Shown here: one piece after another, positions 28,883 through 37,955 of the stretch
Layout: every line of letters begins with the position of its first letter
Position numbering within the stretch: position 1 is the first letter of the stretch
DNA from: Calothrix anomala FACHB-343
GTDB taxonomy: Bacteria > Cyanobacteriota > Cyanobacteriia > Cyanobacteriales > Nostocaceae
Direction: 5' to 3'
DNA length: 64,000 nucleotides
NCBI RefSeq assembly: GCF_014696435.1
Contig: NZ_JACJQG010000011.1
Location: 62,001 to 126,000 of the forward strand
Notes under the pieces: model-generated
The model's input: only the letters and a program-made list of their open reading frames with translations
Told to the model about the DNA's origin: nothing
The model's database searches: none
Position numbers and translations under genes: made by a program

Positions 28883-29380
28883 CTAATCACTGCGGAGAAT
28901 AGAAGAATGCACAATAGATTGTGCATCTAATACCAGTAAGGTCTCAGATTGTTGAATAATACATCCATTAAGATAAGGTACTAAACTAGATGCAACTTGT
29001 CCTATCGGAGAACAAATCTCATCGGACAAAAACTTAGCTGTACCTTTTATCTCTTGTACAACTAAGCCCAACAGCATTGATTCTACTCGCACAACGATTA
29101 CATTATATTGCCGCAGCCTACTGCTTAAAGATTCTAAATTTAGCATTCTTGGCAAATCTACTATCCAAATTATGCGACTCCGCCAATTCATTAATCCGAC
29201 GATGCAAGCAGGCATATTTGGCATTGAAGTCACAGACTCAACAGGTACAATAATTGCTTCTTGGGTATGCTTCATTGATAAAATAGCAGCAGTCTGTTGA
29301 TTAAGTTGAAACTTAATGTAGCCATCTCCTAAATTTTGTGGGCTAGACTGTGCATTTAAAGTATTATTTGAACTATTCAT
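28883..29380 (-). CDS. CheW-like adaptor protein
   Basis: 165 residues. CheW fold elements are visible: YIKFQLNQQTAAILSMKHTQ, VTSMPNMPACIVGLMNWRSR, IIWIVDLPRMLNL and VIVVRVESMLLGLVV. It couples the MCP to the CheA kinase. The ATG overlaps the upstream cheY stop by 4 bp (29377-29380), so translation is coupled. It corresponds to pilI/hmpC in related loci. No odd features. Confidence 0.93.
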   Translation of the reverse strand: MNSSNNTLNAQSSPQNLGDGYIKFQLNQQTAAILSMKHTQEAIIVPVESVTSMPNMPACIVGLMNWRSRIIWIVDLPRMLNLESLSSRLRQYNVIVVRVESMLLGLVVQEIKGTAKFLSDEICSPIGQVASSLVPYLNGCIIQQSETLLVLDAQSIVHSSILRSD

Positions 29381-29760
29381 GGATTAATTGCTACTGATTT
29401 AATAGCACGTATAAGTTGATCCCTGGTGTATGGTTTGGTGAGGTAGGCATTAGCACCTTGCTTCATTGCCCACAAACGATCGATTTCTTGATTTTTAGAA
29501 CTACAAATTACAATTGGTACGTTCTTTGTCACTGGATGTTTTTTCAAATACCGACATAATTCAAAGCCACTCATTCCTGGCATGACTACATCAGTGACAA
29601 TGACATCCGGCTGTTGTAACACAGCTTGCTCTAAAGCCTGTTTTGCCTCTGTAGTTGGGATCACATTGTAGCCACTTTCTGTCAGAAAATAACTCATTAA
29701 TTGCAATTCGCTGGGGGAATCTTCAACAATTAGAATTGTGCTAATCAAAGTCAGACTCAT
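29377..29760 (-). CDS. CheY-like single-domain response regulator
   Basis: 127 residues covering one receiver domain. It has the acidic pair in ILIVEDSPSELQ, the phosphoacceptor Asp in VIVTDVVMPGMSG, the Ser/Thr switch in VPIVICSS, and Lys in YLTKPYT. It is the PilH/HmpB-position regulator of the operon, likely phosphorylated by the CheA-like kinase. It is preceded by the PATAN-REC gene and overlaps cheW. Confidence 0.94.
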   Translation of the reverse strand: MSLTLISTILIVEDSPSELQLMSYFLTESGYNVIPTTEAKQALEQAVLQQPDVIVTDVVMPGMSGFELCRYLKKHPVTKNVPIVICSSKNQEIDRLWAMKQGANAYLTKPYTRDQLIRAIKSVAINP

Positions 29761-29840
29761 TGCTAAATCTCCGAATAATTCTCATTGTTTTCTGATTTCT
29801 TTGATAGATAGTTAGTGGAAATTAACTATCTATGAGAAAA

Positions 29841-30899
29841 TTAATTGATATGTTTAAAGACCATTTTTAGCAAATCTGATTGTGTAAATGGTTTGGTTAA
29901 ATAACCAGAAGACCTTACCATTTTTGCCTTAGCTCTATCAATAAAGCCTGTTTTTCCCGTCACCATAATAATTGGCGTGTCCTTAAATTGCGAATGTCGG
30001 CGCAATAAAGAACATAGTTCATAGCCATCTAAATTTGGCATTTCAATGTCGAGTAAAATTAAATCTGGTTTACTCCGAAGTATTTGCATTAACGCTTTGA
30101 CTGGATCGTTAATTAACACTACATGAAATGTTTCTTCATCTAAAAAATGTTTGATCGAATTCAAAACAGTCTGGCTATCATCAATACAAGCTATTGTATA
30201 CATGCCTTTACCAGCATGTTTTTGGGAGAATGTATTATTTTTCTCCCCAGTCTGAGAAAAATTTGTGGGTTTAGAACTAGGTTTTGCTAATGGAGTTTGA
30301 GATAGCTTGTTTGTCGGTGGATTTAAAGTACTCCCCGCCGCAGGTAGGGGTGATTGGATTGGTAATTGACGATTTCTCAACTGTTTTTGACAGTGTTCAA
30401 CAATTACCCGCAAATCTAAATTACAAAACTTAGGTAAGCCATCTAGAGTAATTTCTGAATTAAATTCATAGCTTCCTTCTTTTAAAGCTAGGAATGACTC
30501 CAATACTTCTTTTGCCAATTCTTCAATTAAATCTGCTGCTTGCATAGGGTTAATATAATCCTGAGCAGCTAGCCAACAGATAGCATGATAATCAGCATTT
30601 GATGTGGACTGATTTTCATTATTTGTTTCAAACATCAGCCGCATTTGCACTCTCGCAGCGCTGTTGAGTGTGGGAATTTGCTGACTCAAACGCCGTAAGT
30701 GGTTATCCAGCCTTTCAAACACTTTATCTGAATTAGAGGCATAAGTTAGTTTACCGTCCTCTAAATATATCGACCAAGAAGTCGTCTCTGTATATACCTT
30801 TAAGCATCCTGTAGCACGCCGACTTGTGAGTTGTGCCAACAGGGATAATGGATGTAATTTCTGGAACAACTTGTAGCTACCTATAGGAGTTGTACTCAT
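29841..30899 (-). CDS. PatA-like response regulator (DUF4388/PATAN + receiver)
   Basis: 352 residues. The N-terminal PATAN/DUF4388 domain begins LLAQLTSRRATGCLKV and includes WSIYLEDGKLTYASN. A Ser/Pro/Thr-rich linker lies at about 190-225. The C-terminal receiver (about 232-352) has CIDDSQTVLN, LILLDIEMPNLDGYELC and GYLTKPFTQ, so all phosphorylation residues are present. This is the PilG/HmpA-type first gene of cyanobacterial pilus-chemotaxis operons; Anabaena PatA has the same layout. It is the promoter-proximal gene of the five-gene operon, so the promoter should lie just above 30899. Confidence 0.93.
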   Translation of the reverse strand: MSTTPIGSYKLFQKLHPLSLLAQLTSRRATGCLKVYTETTSWSIYLEDGKLTYASNSDKVFERLDNHLRRLSQQIPTLNSAARVQMRLMFETNNENQSTSNADYHAICWLAAQDYINPMQAADLIEELAKEVLESFLALKEGSYEFNSEITLDGLPKFCNLDLRVIVEHCQKQLRNRQLPIQSPLPAAGSTLNPPTNKLSQTPLAKPSSKPTNFSQTGEKNNTFSQKHAGKGMYTIACIDDSQTVLNSIKHFLDEETFHVVLINDPVKALMQILRSKPDLILLDIEMPNLDGYELCSLLRRHSQFKDTPIIMVTGKTGFIDRAKAKMVRSSGYLTKPFTQSDLLKMVFKHIN

Positions 30900-31395
30900 T
30901 GTGCTTTTACTTCAGCTAAATTCAATACTTGTAGACTAAACTTGTACAGGAATTTCGATACAATCCCCACCAAGCAAAAAAATCTTAGTGCCATGTAGCA
31001 TAACATACATAAATATTTATCCTCGTTTGTAAATAAAGTTAACCCTAGCTTTGTTTTTAGATTATAAAGTCTTAGTCAATTATGAAGTTATTGTCAATTT
31101 ACTTACTTATACTGAGATTATCAGACATGCTTGGATAAAGATTAAATCAAATTTAAAGACTGGATGAAGTCGATGGCATTTTAGTAGCCTTTTGTAAACT
31201 TTTGAAAGTAATATTACTACCTCCCAAAACAGCAGTTACTGAGGAGTATCAGCATTATTACTGAAAAAACTGGACGTGAATTCAGATCGCTATTGACATC
31301 ACATTCAGTATGTTTACTTAAATGTGATGTAAATTACTCCTGCTCTTAATCTACTATCATTAACAGCAGTCTGCTAACGATAGCAATCAAAATCA
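30900..31395. other. Upstream region of the chemotaxis operon
   Basis: AT-rich, with no coding frame. It should hold the minus-strand operon promoter. I see no confident hormogonium-type sigma-factor promoter by eye. Confidence 0.4.
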
Positions 31396-31396
31396 G

Positions 31397-31505
31397 CTTT
31401 TGATACCAATAGTAATCTAATGATTGCTGTTTATAGATTGTTGTCATAGCCAGGGAAACCCCAAGCCAAAAAATGCATCTGTGGCATTTTTGGGAAATTG
31501 GTATG
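31397..31505. repeat. Intergenic element with GATACCAAT / ATTGGTAT ends
   Basis: It begins TGATACCAAT and ends AAATTGGTAT. It contains the hairpin AAAAATGC-N7-GCATTTTT (31470-31492). The tail ATCTGTGGCATT...AAATTGGTAT recurs almost unchanged at 8501-8530. A non-autonomous cyanobacterial repeat is likely. Confidence 0.6.
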
Positions 31506-31548
31506 AGATTTGATGATGCGCACCCCGATGACAACTACTCTATGACAT

Positions 31549-31610
31549 AAAGCCCCATACTTAATATTAATTTTCACATCAGGTGATGAAAATTTTTACT
31601 TGGGGCTGTC
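31549..31610. terminator. Nested inverted repeat downstream of tRNA-Leu
   Basis: Outer arms AGCCCCA / TGGGGCT enclose an inner stem TTTTCA...TGAAAA. On the minus strand it lies directly 3' of the tRNA gene and may end or process its transcript. Confidence 0.5.
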
Positions 31611-31624
31611 TTTTTAATTATAAG

Positions 31625-31706
31625 TGCGGATGAAAGGACTTGAACCTTCACTCCTCTCGGAACTAGAACCTAAATCTAGCGCGTCTGCCAATTCCGCCAC
31701 ATCCGC
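31625..31706 (-). tRNA. tRNA-Leu (anticodon UAG)
   Basis: 82 nt on the minus strand. The acceptor arms GCGGATG / CATCCGC plus discriminator A fold the cloverleaf. The anticodon stem CTAGA/TCTAG encloses loop TTTAGGT, giving UAG. The type II variable arm (TTCCGAGAGGAG) is that of a leucine tRNA, and the T-arm GGTTCAAGTCC is canonical. The 3' CCA is not encoded. Confidence 0.97.
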
Positions 31707-31737
31707 ATCAGTTATTGATTCTAACAGACAAATTCTT

Positions 31738-31798
31738 AATGGTCAATAGTCTATTGAGTCAAGATTGATGACTGTGGACTATTGACTCTTAACTACGG
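31738..31798. repeat. STRR-like heptamer array
   Basis: Degenerate GGTCAAT/GACTATT heptamers between the tRNA and the alanine racemase 3' end. Confidence 0.65.
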
Positions 31799-31817
31799 AC
31801 ATCCTCATGCTTTACGG

Positions 31818-33005
31818 CTACATCATCGCTACTCTAGGTAATCGATGCTTGAAACCACAAAGAATTTCCCAAGAAATAGTATTTAGTTTCTCTGCCCATT
31901 CGTCAGCAGAAATTTTTTCTTTGCCTTGTTCCCCTAGTAAGGTAACTATTTCTCCTTCTTGGATATCTTCTATAGCGCTCACATCTACCATCAACTGATC
32001 CATTGTAATTGTGCCAATTTGTGGCACTCGCTGACCGCGAATCATCACTTGCATATTGTTAGAGAGATGACGGGGAACGCCATCAGCATAACCAATCCCA
32101 ACAACAGCTAGCCGGAGTTCTTGGGGGGCGATAAATTGATGTCCGTAGCTAACACCAGTTCCAGCAGCAATTGTTTTTACTTGGGTGACACGGGCTTTAA
32201 CTTGTAACACAGGTTTGAGCTTAATTGTTGCTTGTAAATGTGGTGATGGATAAAGTCCGTAAACTGCTAATCCGACACGCACAATGTCGTAATGTAAGCT
32301 GGAATTTGCCAAGGTGGCGGCGGAATTAGCTAAGTGTAAGCATGGCGTTTTTATCCCCATTGCTTGAATTTGGGCGATCGCTTCCTCAAATCGTCTATGC
32401 TGTTCTTCCATTACCGTAGTATCGGGACTATCAGCTGTCGCCAAATGAGAGTAAATACTGGCAATCTGCAAATGCGGTAAGCTTTGCACTAATTTGACAA
32501 ATTCTCCCGCTTGTTGCCAATTAGTTCCTAACCTGGACATACCTGTATCTAATTTGATATGTACGGCTAAGGGTGAACGCTCGTTCATCGCTTCTAAGGT
32601 GTTAGAAAATACCAAAGCTTGTTTGGGGCTGCAAACTGTGGGTTGTAATTGCCAATGAGCGATCGCCTGAATTTGTTCTGCTGTGTGGGTTGCCCCTAAA
32701 ATTAAAATTGGTGCTTGAATACCCGCTTCTCTTAGCTGAATACCTTCGGGAATTGTCGCTACACCTAACCAGCTAGCTCCTGATTCTAAGGCTGTTTGCG
32801 CCACCGCTACCGCTCCATGTCCATAGGCGTCGGCTTTGACTACCGCCATCAGTTGAGTGCGCGCTGAGAGTAACCCAACTAACTGTCTGACATTATGAGA
32901 CAAAGCTGCTAAGTCAATTTCTATCCAAGCGCGTTGCGAGAACCAAGCATAACTATCACAATCTTGCCCGGAAACTATCCCAGGAATTTGCTTGCTACTT
33001 AACAT
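31818..33005 (-). CDS. alr: Alanine racemase
   Basis: 395 residues. This PLP enzyme interconverts L- and D-alanine for peptidoglycan. The PLP lysine is Lys57 in VVKADAYGHG, and the second catalytic base is Tyr287 in GTGVSYGHQF. The TIM-barrel N-domain and beta C-domain are both complete (GIGYADGVPRHLS, GTITMDQLMVDVS). The N-terminal 20 residues are variable and hydrophilic. It is monocistronic, on the minus strand, with an AT-rich 430-bp upstream region. Confidence 0.96.
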   Translation of the reverse strand: MLSSKQIPGIVSGQDCDSYAWFSQRAWIEIDLAALSHNVRQLVGLLSARTQLMAVVKADAYGHGAVAVAQTALESGASWLGVATIPEGIQLREAGIQAPILILGATHTAEQIQAIAHWQLQPTVCSPKQALVFSNTLEAMNERSPLAVHIKLDTGMSRLGTNWQQAGEFVKLVQSLPHLQIASIYSHLATADSPDTTVMEEQHRRFEEAIAQIQAMGIKTPCLHLANSAATLANSSLHYDIVRVGLAVYGLYPSPHLQATIKLKPVLQVKARVTQVKTIAAGTGVSYGHQFIAPQELRLAVVGIGYADGVPRHLSNNMQVMIRGQRVPQIGTITMDQLMVDVSAIEDIQEGEIVTLLGEQGKEKISADEWAEKLNTISWEILCGFKHRLPRVAMM

Positions 33006-33436
33006 TTTCCTTCACTCCTATCACACCAATAATTTGGCTGCTAGACAATCTATCTATTCCATTGCCAACAATGGCATCAGATTAATCTGGCAGTTTACAT
33101 TCGATTCGGGAATTCTCACAAGATTCCTACATAGTTAATTTGTACTTTTTCTCAAGATATATTGCTAAAAGTAGATTTTTCTATGCTGTTTTTGAGTAGA
33201 AAATTATTTTTTAGTATTTTTTATTACTAAGTAAAATATTCTCTAGAGGCAAGCATCCTCAGATTTCTAGAAAATAATTCCCCCATTTAGGTTACTTGTA
33301 AAGCATTAGATAAATTTCTTACCATCAACAGAAGATAGAGTTGGTAAATTATGGCGAAAGTATAATTTATTCTCATCCCCCAACTAGGGTATATATGTGT
33401 TAATATATGTAAAACTAATACCTTGAGCGTTTACCA
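33006..33436. other. Divergent promoter region between alr and an HNH gene
   Basis: 431 bp, very AT-rich, with no gene. It must drive alr (minus) and the HNH gene (plus). No repeat family is recognised. Confidence 0.45.
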
Positions 33437-33934
33437 ATGGGTAAGGTTTTAGTCCTAAACGCCTCTTATGAACCGCTCAATATCACGAGTTGGCGTCGTG
33501 CTGCGGTTTTGTTAATTAAAGGTAAGGCAGAACGGGTCGAACATAACGGTAAATTCTTATACTCGGATTTCCCATTGCCAACTGTAATCCGGTTGCGACA
33601 TTATGTGCGCGTTCCCTATAAAGAGATTCCCTTAACTCGCCGAAATATCTTGCACCGTGACGGACACACCTGTCAGTACTGCGGTTACACTGGGGATGAA
33701 TTGACTTTAGATCATGTCATTCCGCGATCGCGTGGCGGTGGAGATAGTTGGGAAAACATGGTTACAGCCTGCGTGCGTTGTAATGTCAAAAAAGGAAGTC
33801 GCACGCCCCACGAAGCACACATGCTTTTACGTCATCCGCCTCGCCAACCTTACAGCAGCCTTTATTTTGAGGTTAGTAAACACCTGAAGAGTGGCTTACA
33901 TAAAGAGTGGAAAAAATATGTTATAGGTCTTTGA
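33437..33934 (+). CDS. HNH endonuclease-family protein
   Basis: 165 residues. The N-terminal beta-rich part (KVLVLNASYEPLNITSWRRA) and the HNH core with zinc-binding cysteines (CQYCGY...CVRC) match a widespread cyanobacterial HNH family. Catalytic residues are LDHVIPRSRGGGDSWENMV with the following CxxC pair. Such proteins are single-copy housekeeping-like genes, probably nicking or structure-specific nucleases, but the true substrate is not established. The ATG at 33437 is well placed. There are no transposon or intron signs nearby. Confidence 0.92.
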   Translation: MGKVLVLNASYEPLNITSWRRAAVLLIKGKAERVEHNGKFLYSDFPLPTVIRLRHYVRVPYKEIPLTRRNILHRDGHTCQYCGYTGDELTLDHVIPRSRGGGDSWENMVTACVRCNVKKGSRTPHEAHMLLRHPPRQPYSSLYFEVSKHLKSGLHKEWKKYVIGL

Positions 33935-34011
33935 GCCAACTGAATCAATTGATGTTTGTCTGATGCTGGTCATTTTTCTTGGGTAACTAAAAATTAGTCA
34001 TTGGTAAACCC

Positions 34012-34156
34012 AAATGACTAGCGATAGCTCATGGCTAAACGATGTTATTGCTGGGTTTGGCGTCTAAATTCACAAGCCCTGGCAATGCAGCAATTACATC
34101 TGGTAGCTACGCTTTGGCTTGGGTACAGACATTGCTGCTAAGTCATTCGGCTGCTA
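34012..34156. other. Candidate structured RNA or cis element
   Basis: AATGACTAGC near the left side and GCTAAGTCATT at the right can form a long closing stem around about 120 nt, which also has internal complementarity (GCAATG/CATTGC). It is GC-richer than its surroundings and has no supported frame. It is followed within 50 bp by a T-run (CACCTTTTTTC). It could be a terminator complex of the HNH gene or an independent small RNA. Confidence 0.3.
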
Positions 34157-34814
34157 CATTTAATTGCCAGCCCCTTATTATACACCTTTTTTCACCAATT
34201 TGTATGTATAGATGCTAAATTAGCAATAATCTTAATTTAGTTAAGAAAATGACATTTTTAGTTAACAATAAAAATAATTGTTAATCGTTGAGGATTCACT
34301 AGTATAAAACTATCAGCGATGAAATTTGACTAACAATCTATTGCCTGTGAAATATGAAGTTAAAAGCCTGCTGAGAGGACATCAGTCTCAAAATGTGAAA
34401 ACCAAATCGACGCGATCCGATTGGTAGCATAATTGTGTAAATAACACTGGCTAAAAGCAAGCCTTTAAATTCACAATTTTTGTGCTGTTAATGGGCAAAA
34501 ATTAGTCCAGTTAACCGAAGCAGTACCGCTTTATTTTCTTTATAAAAAAGAAAAAACCAAAAAATGAAAAAAATTCTCTTAATTTAACCTGTATTAGGAA
34601 ACACTAAGTACACTGGTTACCAAAACCGATTTGAATACACTAGTGGAATTTGGTAAATGCTAGCTATTTTCACTGATAAAAAATAGACCGAGATATATAG
34701 TGCCACCATTCTCTATTTTTGCGAAGATCGTAATGTGTGGCCCGATCAGTGCAACACTGATTTTAATATTTCTTAACTAAACAATGGAGCCTCACGCTTA
34801 CAAAAACCTTCCAT
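34157..34814. other. Long leader or intergenic region upstream of the DHH gene
   Basis: About 660 bp, AT-rich, with no gene. A TTTTCTTTATAAAAAAGAAAA palindromic stretch is present near 34540. Promoter position is not assignable by eye. Confidence 0.4.
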
Positions 34815-36101
34815 ATGCAATTGAATCCATCTTTGATGCAGTTTGAGAGTTTGTCATTGACCACAGAGCCGAACCAAGAGGATGCTGAAATAGACGCAGT
34901 CCCGATAGTGGAAGTCCCAGTTAGCAAAACCTCCGTACCGCCATCGACAAGTGAAGGAGGTATGTATCTAGTTCAGCGTGGTAATTCCTTGGTGTCTCAG
35001 AAGTCAGAGGAACTGCAAAAGACACTTTTAGCGCACCGCCACGAGCGTCAACTCATAATTCTGCAAGATTTTCCCGATCCAGATGCCCTATCTTGCGCTT
35101 GGGCATACCAGCTCATTGCCCAGCAGTATGATATCAAATGTGAAATCATCTATGCTGGCACCTTAAGCCACCAAGAGAACATTGCTTTAGTCAAGCTGAC
35201 TAATTTACCTGCCCAGCGCTGGACATTACAAAGCATTAAAAGTAAAGACTTGTCATCTTACCAAGGCTTCATCTTAATTGATAACCAAGGAACCACAAGT
35301 CAGCTATTATCGGCGATACAGCAAGCAGGTGTACCCCTAGTTGCCGTGATCGATCATCACAGCATCCAATCGGATCTCAAGCCAGAATTTGTCGATGTCC
35401 GTCCTTATGTGCGCGCCACGGCAACGATTTTTACCCAGTACCTCCAAGCAGGGTTACTCACCTTAGATAGCAGCATTAACCAGCATGTCAAGTGTGCTAC
35501 TGCCTTGATGCATGGCTTGCGATCGGATACAAATCGACTGATGCAAGCACAAGAAGAGGACTTTATGGCTGCTGCGTATCTCAGTCGATTTTATGATGCC
35601 CAACTACTGAACGCTATTTTACAAGCGAATCGTTCTAAACGGGTAATGGATGTGATTGAGCGCGCGCTCAAAAATCGCATCGTCCAAAATAACTTTTCTA
35701 TTGCTGGTGTGGGTTACATTCGTTATGATGACCGCGATGCTATTCCTCAAGCTGCGGATTTCCTCGTGACAGAAGAAAACGTTCATACGGCTGTAGTTTA
35801 CGGTATTGTTCACGATGAGGATGACGAACTAGAAGTAGTGATTGGCTCCTTAAGAACCACCAAACTCACCCTAGATCCTGATGAATTCATTAAAGAAGCG
35901 TTCGGACAAGATAATAACGGGCGCTTTTTTGGTGGAGGACGCACAGGCGCAGGCGGATTTGAAATTCCGATGGGTTTCTTATCTGGCGGCAACGAAAACT
36001 CAGCTTATGCAAAAATGAAATGGGAAGTATTCGATACTCAAATCAAGCAAAAGCTGTTGAAGTTAGTCAATCCCAGAGACAACCCAATTCAGTCAGAGTA
36101 A
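34815..36101 (+). CDS. DHH/DHHA1-family phosphoesterase (NrnA-like)
   Basis: 428 residues. Catalytic-metal motifs of the DHH superfamily are present: FPDPDALSCAWAYQL, LIDNQG, VIDHHS (the DHH motif itself), and HGLRSDTNRL. The DHHA1 substrate-binding domain ends with GRFFGGGRTGAGGFEIPMGFL. The relatives I recall degrade nanoRNA, pAp or cyclic-dinucleotide products. The first 70 residues are a low-complexity acidic extension not needed for the fold. It is cytosolic, with a hairpin (36129-36149) shortly after the stop. Confidence 0.9.
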   Translation: MQLNPSLMQFESLSLTTEPNQEDAEIDAVPIVEVPVSKTSVPPSTSEGGMYLVQRGNSLVSQKSEELQKTLLAHRHERQLIILQDFPDPDALSCAWAYQLIAQQYDIKCEIIYAGTLSHQENIALVKLTNLPAQRWTLQSIKSKDLSSYQGFILIDNQGTTSQLLSAIQQAGVPLVAVIDHHSIQSDLKPEFVDVRPYVRATATIFTQYLQAGLLTLDSSINQHVKCATALMHGLRSDTNRLMQAQEEDFMAAAYLSRFYDAQLLNAILQANRSKRVMDVIERALKNRIVQNNFSIAGVGYIRYDDRDAIPQAADFLVTEENVHTAVVYGIVHDEDDELEVVIGSLRTTKLTLDPDEFIKEAFGQDNNGRFFGGGRTGAGGFEIPMGFLSGGNENSAYAKMKWEVFDTQIKQKLLKLVNPRDNPIQSE

Positions 36102-36128
36102 GCCTGGAAATAAAAGACAAGAAATCTA

Positions 36129-36149
36129 TAGGTTGAGTCCCTCAACCTA
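36129..36149 (+). terminator. Hairpin after the DHH gene
   Basis: TAGGTTGAG / CTCAACCTA forms a perfect 9-bp stem with a 3-nt loop 28 bp after the stop. There is no clear T-run. Confidence 0.5.
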
Positions 36150-36401
36150 GACTGAAAGATGATAATTATTCATCTTTAACTTAATATAGCTTTGATCCCA
36201 GAAATAAATCTCTGGGCGTGGCGTTGCTGATTGATGGGATGAATTTTATTTTGTGCCTTTGTGCGAAGAGTCAATCTTTAGCTTTGGTCGAAAATATCAA
36301 TTCATCCCACATTTATGTAACGCCTTATTCATAAATTAGTTAAATATACTCAAACTTTTTATTTGCTAAATAGCTAATATCATGATATTAATGATTACTT
36401 G

Positions 36402-37637
36402 ATGTTGTATCTGATGGAAACTATAGTTTTTCTGTGCAATGGCGATGCAGAATATTACATTGAAAAAGGAATTATTAAAAATAGGGAGCTTCCTAACTTA
36501 ATAAAGTCAGTAATTTCATCAGGTGATTACTATAAAACATCTTGGAGTTGTGGCAATTCCAAATTTATACAAGTTGGTGATAGAGCATATCTTCAGAGAA
36601 GTGGTAATATTGGCAATCAACCGAGTGGCTTTATAGCTGCTGGTTATGTCATAGCTGCACCAGAAGATGAGCAATTAAGACTTTTAGACAGCAAATATTC
36701 AGATTTAAGTGCAGCATATATATCTGATTATGATAGATATTTTGCTGTTAACATACAGATAGATTCAGTTGTAGACTTTGATTTTCCTTTGGAACAAAAA
36801 TTTTTAAAAAACTTACCTATATTTCAAGGAATAAATTTCAACTTTGGGGGAAGCGGCTGTAGATTCAATAGCAAATCTACTTCCTTTTTAGATTCAGAAT
36901 GGGAGAAGCATTCACTAATACAGCAAAGGCAAGGAAGAGGACGTAGACTTGTTGATATTTTCTTTGAGCAGGGAGAATATTTTAAGCAAAACAAGGACTA
37001 CCAAGCTGCAATAGATGCTTATAAATTAGCTTTAAAAGTTGATTCAAAATATAGTAAGGCAATTAATAGAATTAAAAATTGTGAATCAATTATTGGAAGA
37101 GAAAGCAAAAATTATAAGTCCCCAGAACCAACATTTAAGCCGACATACCCAGAATTATCACAAGAGAAGAATGAACTATTACTTGCTAGAGAAGAACTTG
37201 ATAAAGAAAATTTCTTCAGTGTTAGAAGTGATGCTGATGCCAGACAAAAAATTACAGTATCAATAGCGAGGAGGCAGGGACAATCTAAATTTCGGCAGTC
37301 TTTGTTAGATGCCTATTATTGTAAATGTGCAATTACAAATTTTGATGCTGAGGCAGCGCTTGAAGCTGCTCACATAATTCCTTACATTGAAACAGAAAAT
37401 AATCATCCATCGAATGGGTTATTATTACGTGCAGATTTACATACTTTATTTGACTTAAACCTTATTGTCATTCATCCAGAAACAATGAAGGTATATATTG
37501 CACCAACTCTCCACAAAACTCAATATCGAGGAATTAATGGGATAGAGCTACGTATTCCTAAAAATGAAGTTTTCCGTCCCAAAAAACAGTATTTAAAACA
37601 ACGCTTTGAGCAGTGTAAATGGTTTCAAAGTATGTAA
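36402..37637 (+). CDS. Candidate EVE-TPR-HNH modification-dependent endonuclease
   Basis: 411 residues from the ATG at 36402 (Met at 36414 is an alternative). The N-terminal 170 residues contain WSCGNSKFIQVGDRAYLQRS and GFIAAGYVIAAP, the GDRxYL/GxxAxGxV pattern of EVE/PUA-like modified-base reader domains. A TPR-like helical pair follows (EYFKQNKDYQAAIDAYKLAL). The C-terminus is an HNH_2-type nuclease (FRQSLLDAYYCKCAITNF, ALEAAHIIPY, HPSNGLLLRADLHTLFDL). The EVE plus HNH order is known from type IV restriction enzymes that cut DNA with modified cytosine. Base composition is more AT-rich than the neighbours, consistent with a transferred defence gene. No methylase partner is present. Confidence 0.8.
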   Translation: MLYLMETIVFLCNGDAEYYIEKGIIKNRELPNLIKSVISSGDYYKTSWSCGNSKFIQVGDRAYLQRSGNIGNQPSGFIAAGYVIAAPEDEQLRLLDSKYSDLSAAYISDYDRYFAVNIQIDSVVDFDFPLEQKFLKNLPIFQGINFNFGGSGCRFNSKSTSFLDSEWEKHSLIQQRQGRGRRLVDIFFEQGEYFKQNKDYQAAIDAYKLALKVDSKYSKAINRIKNCESIIGRESKNYKSPEPTFKPTYPELSQEKNELLLAREELDKENFFSVRSDADARQKITVSIARRQGQSKFRQSLLDAYYCKCAITNFDAEAALEAAHIIPYIETENNHPSNGLLLRADLHTLFDLNLIVIHPETMKVYIAPTLHKTQYRGINGIELRIPKNEVFRPKKQYLKQRFEQCKWFQSM

Positions 37638-37678
37638 TTATTTAAACTTGATTCTATTTAATTGGAAAAGGTCAAAGA

Positions 37679-37918
37679 ATGACACAGCAAGAGATGTTGA
37701 ATGAGTTTTTATCCCTTCCTGCAGAAGCACAAAATTAAGTAATGGATTTTATTGCTTTTTTGCGACAAAAATATACAGTAGTTAAACCTGCTTCTGAGAA
37801 AGCAAATGTTGATTTGGTAGATGATAGTTTTATTGGTATGTGGCGCGTAGGCGTAGCCCGTCGTAGACATCGCCAAGATTTAGCTGATAGTACTGCTTGG
37901 GTGCGTAGTCTTCGTTGA
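37679..37918 (+). pseudogene. Broken antitoxin-like gene (DUF2281/VapB-like)
   Basis: The frame MTQQEMLNEFLSLPAEAQN is followed by an in-frame TAA and continues VMDFIAFLRQKYT to SFIGMWR, then QDLADSTAWVRSLR and a stop. The layout matches small cyanobacterial antitoxins, where the stop position normally carries Lys or Gln before VIDFIAFL. A block encoding VGVARRRH (GCGTAGGCGTAGCCCGTCG..., 37845-37872) is a common cyanobacterial repeat that has entered the frame without shifting it. No toxin gene follows; sixA starts 38 bp downstream. Confidence 0.7.
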
Positions 37919-37955
37919 TAATGTATCCCTAAAGTAGAAAACCCTAAAATATACG

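Noticed and set aside
34012-34156. 6S RNA (ssaA)
   Set aside because: The closing stem spans only about 145 nt and the typical central bubble is not evident.
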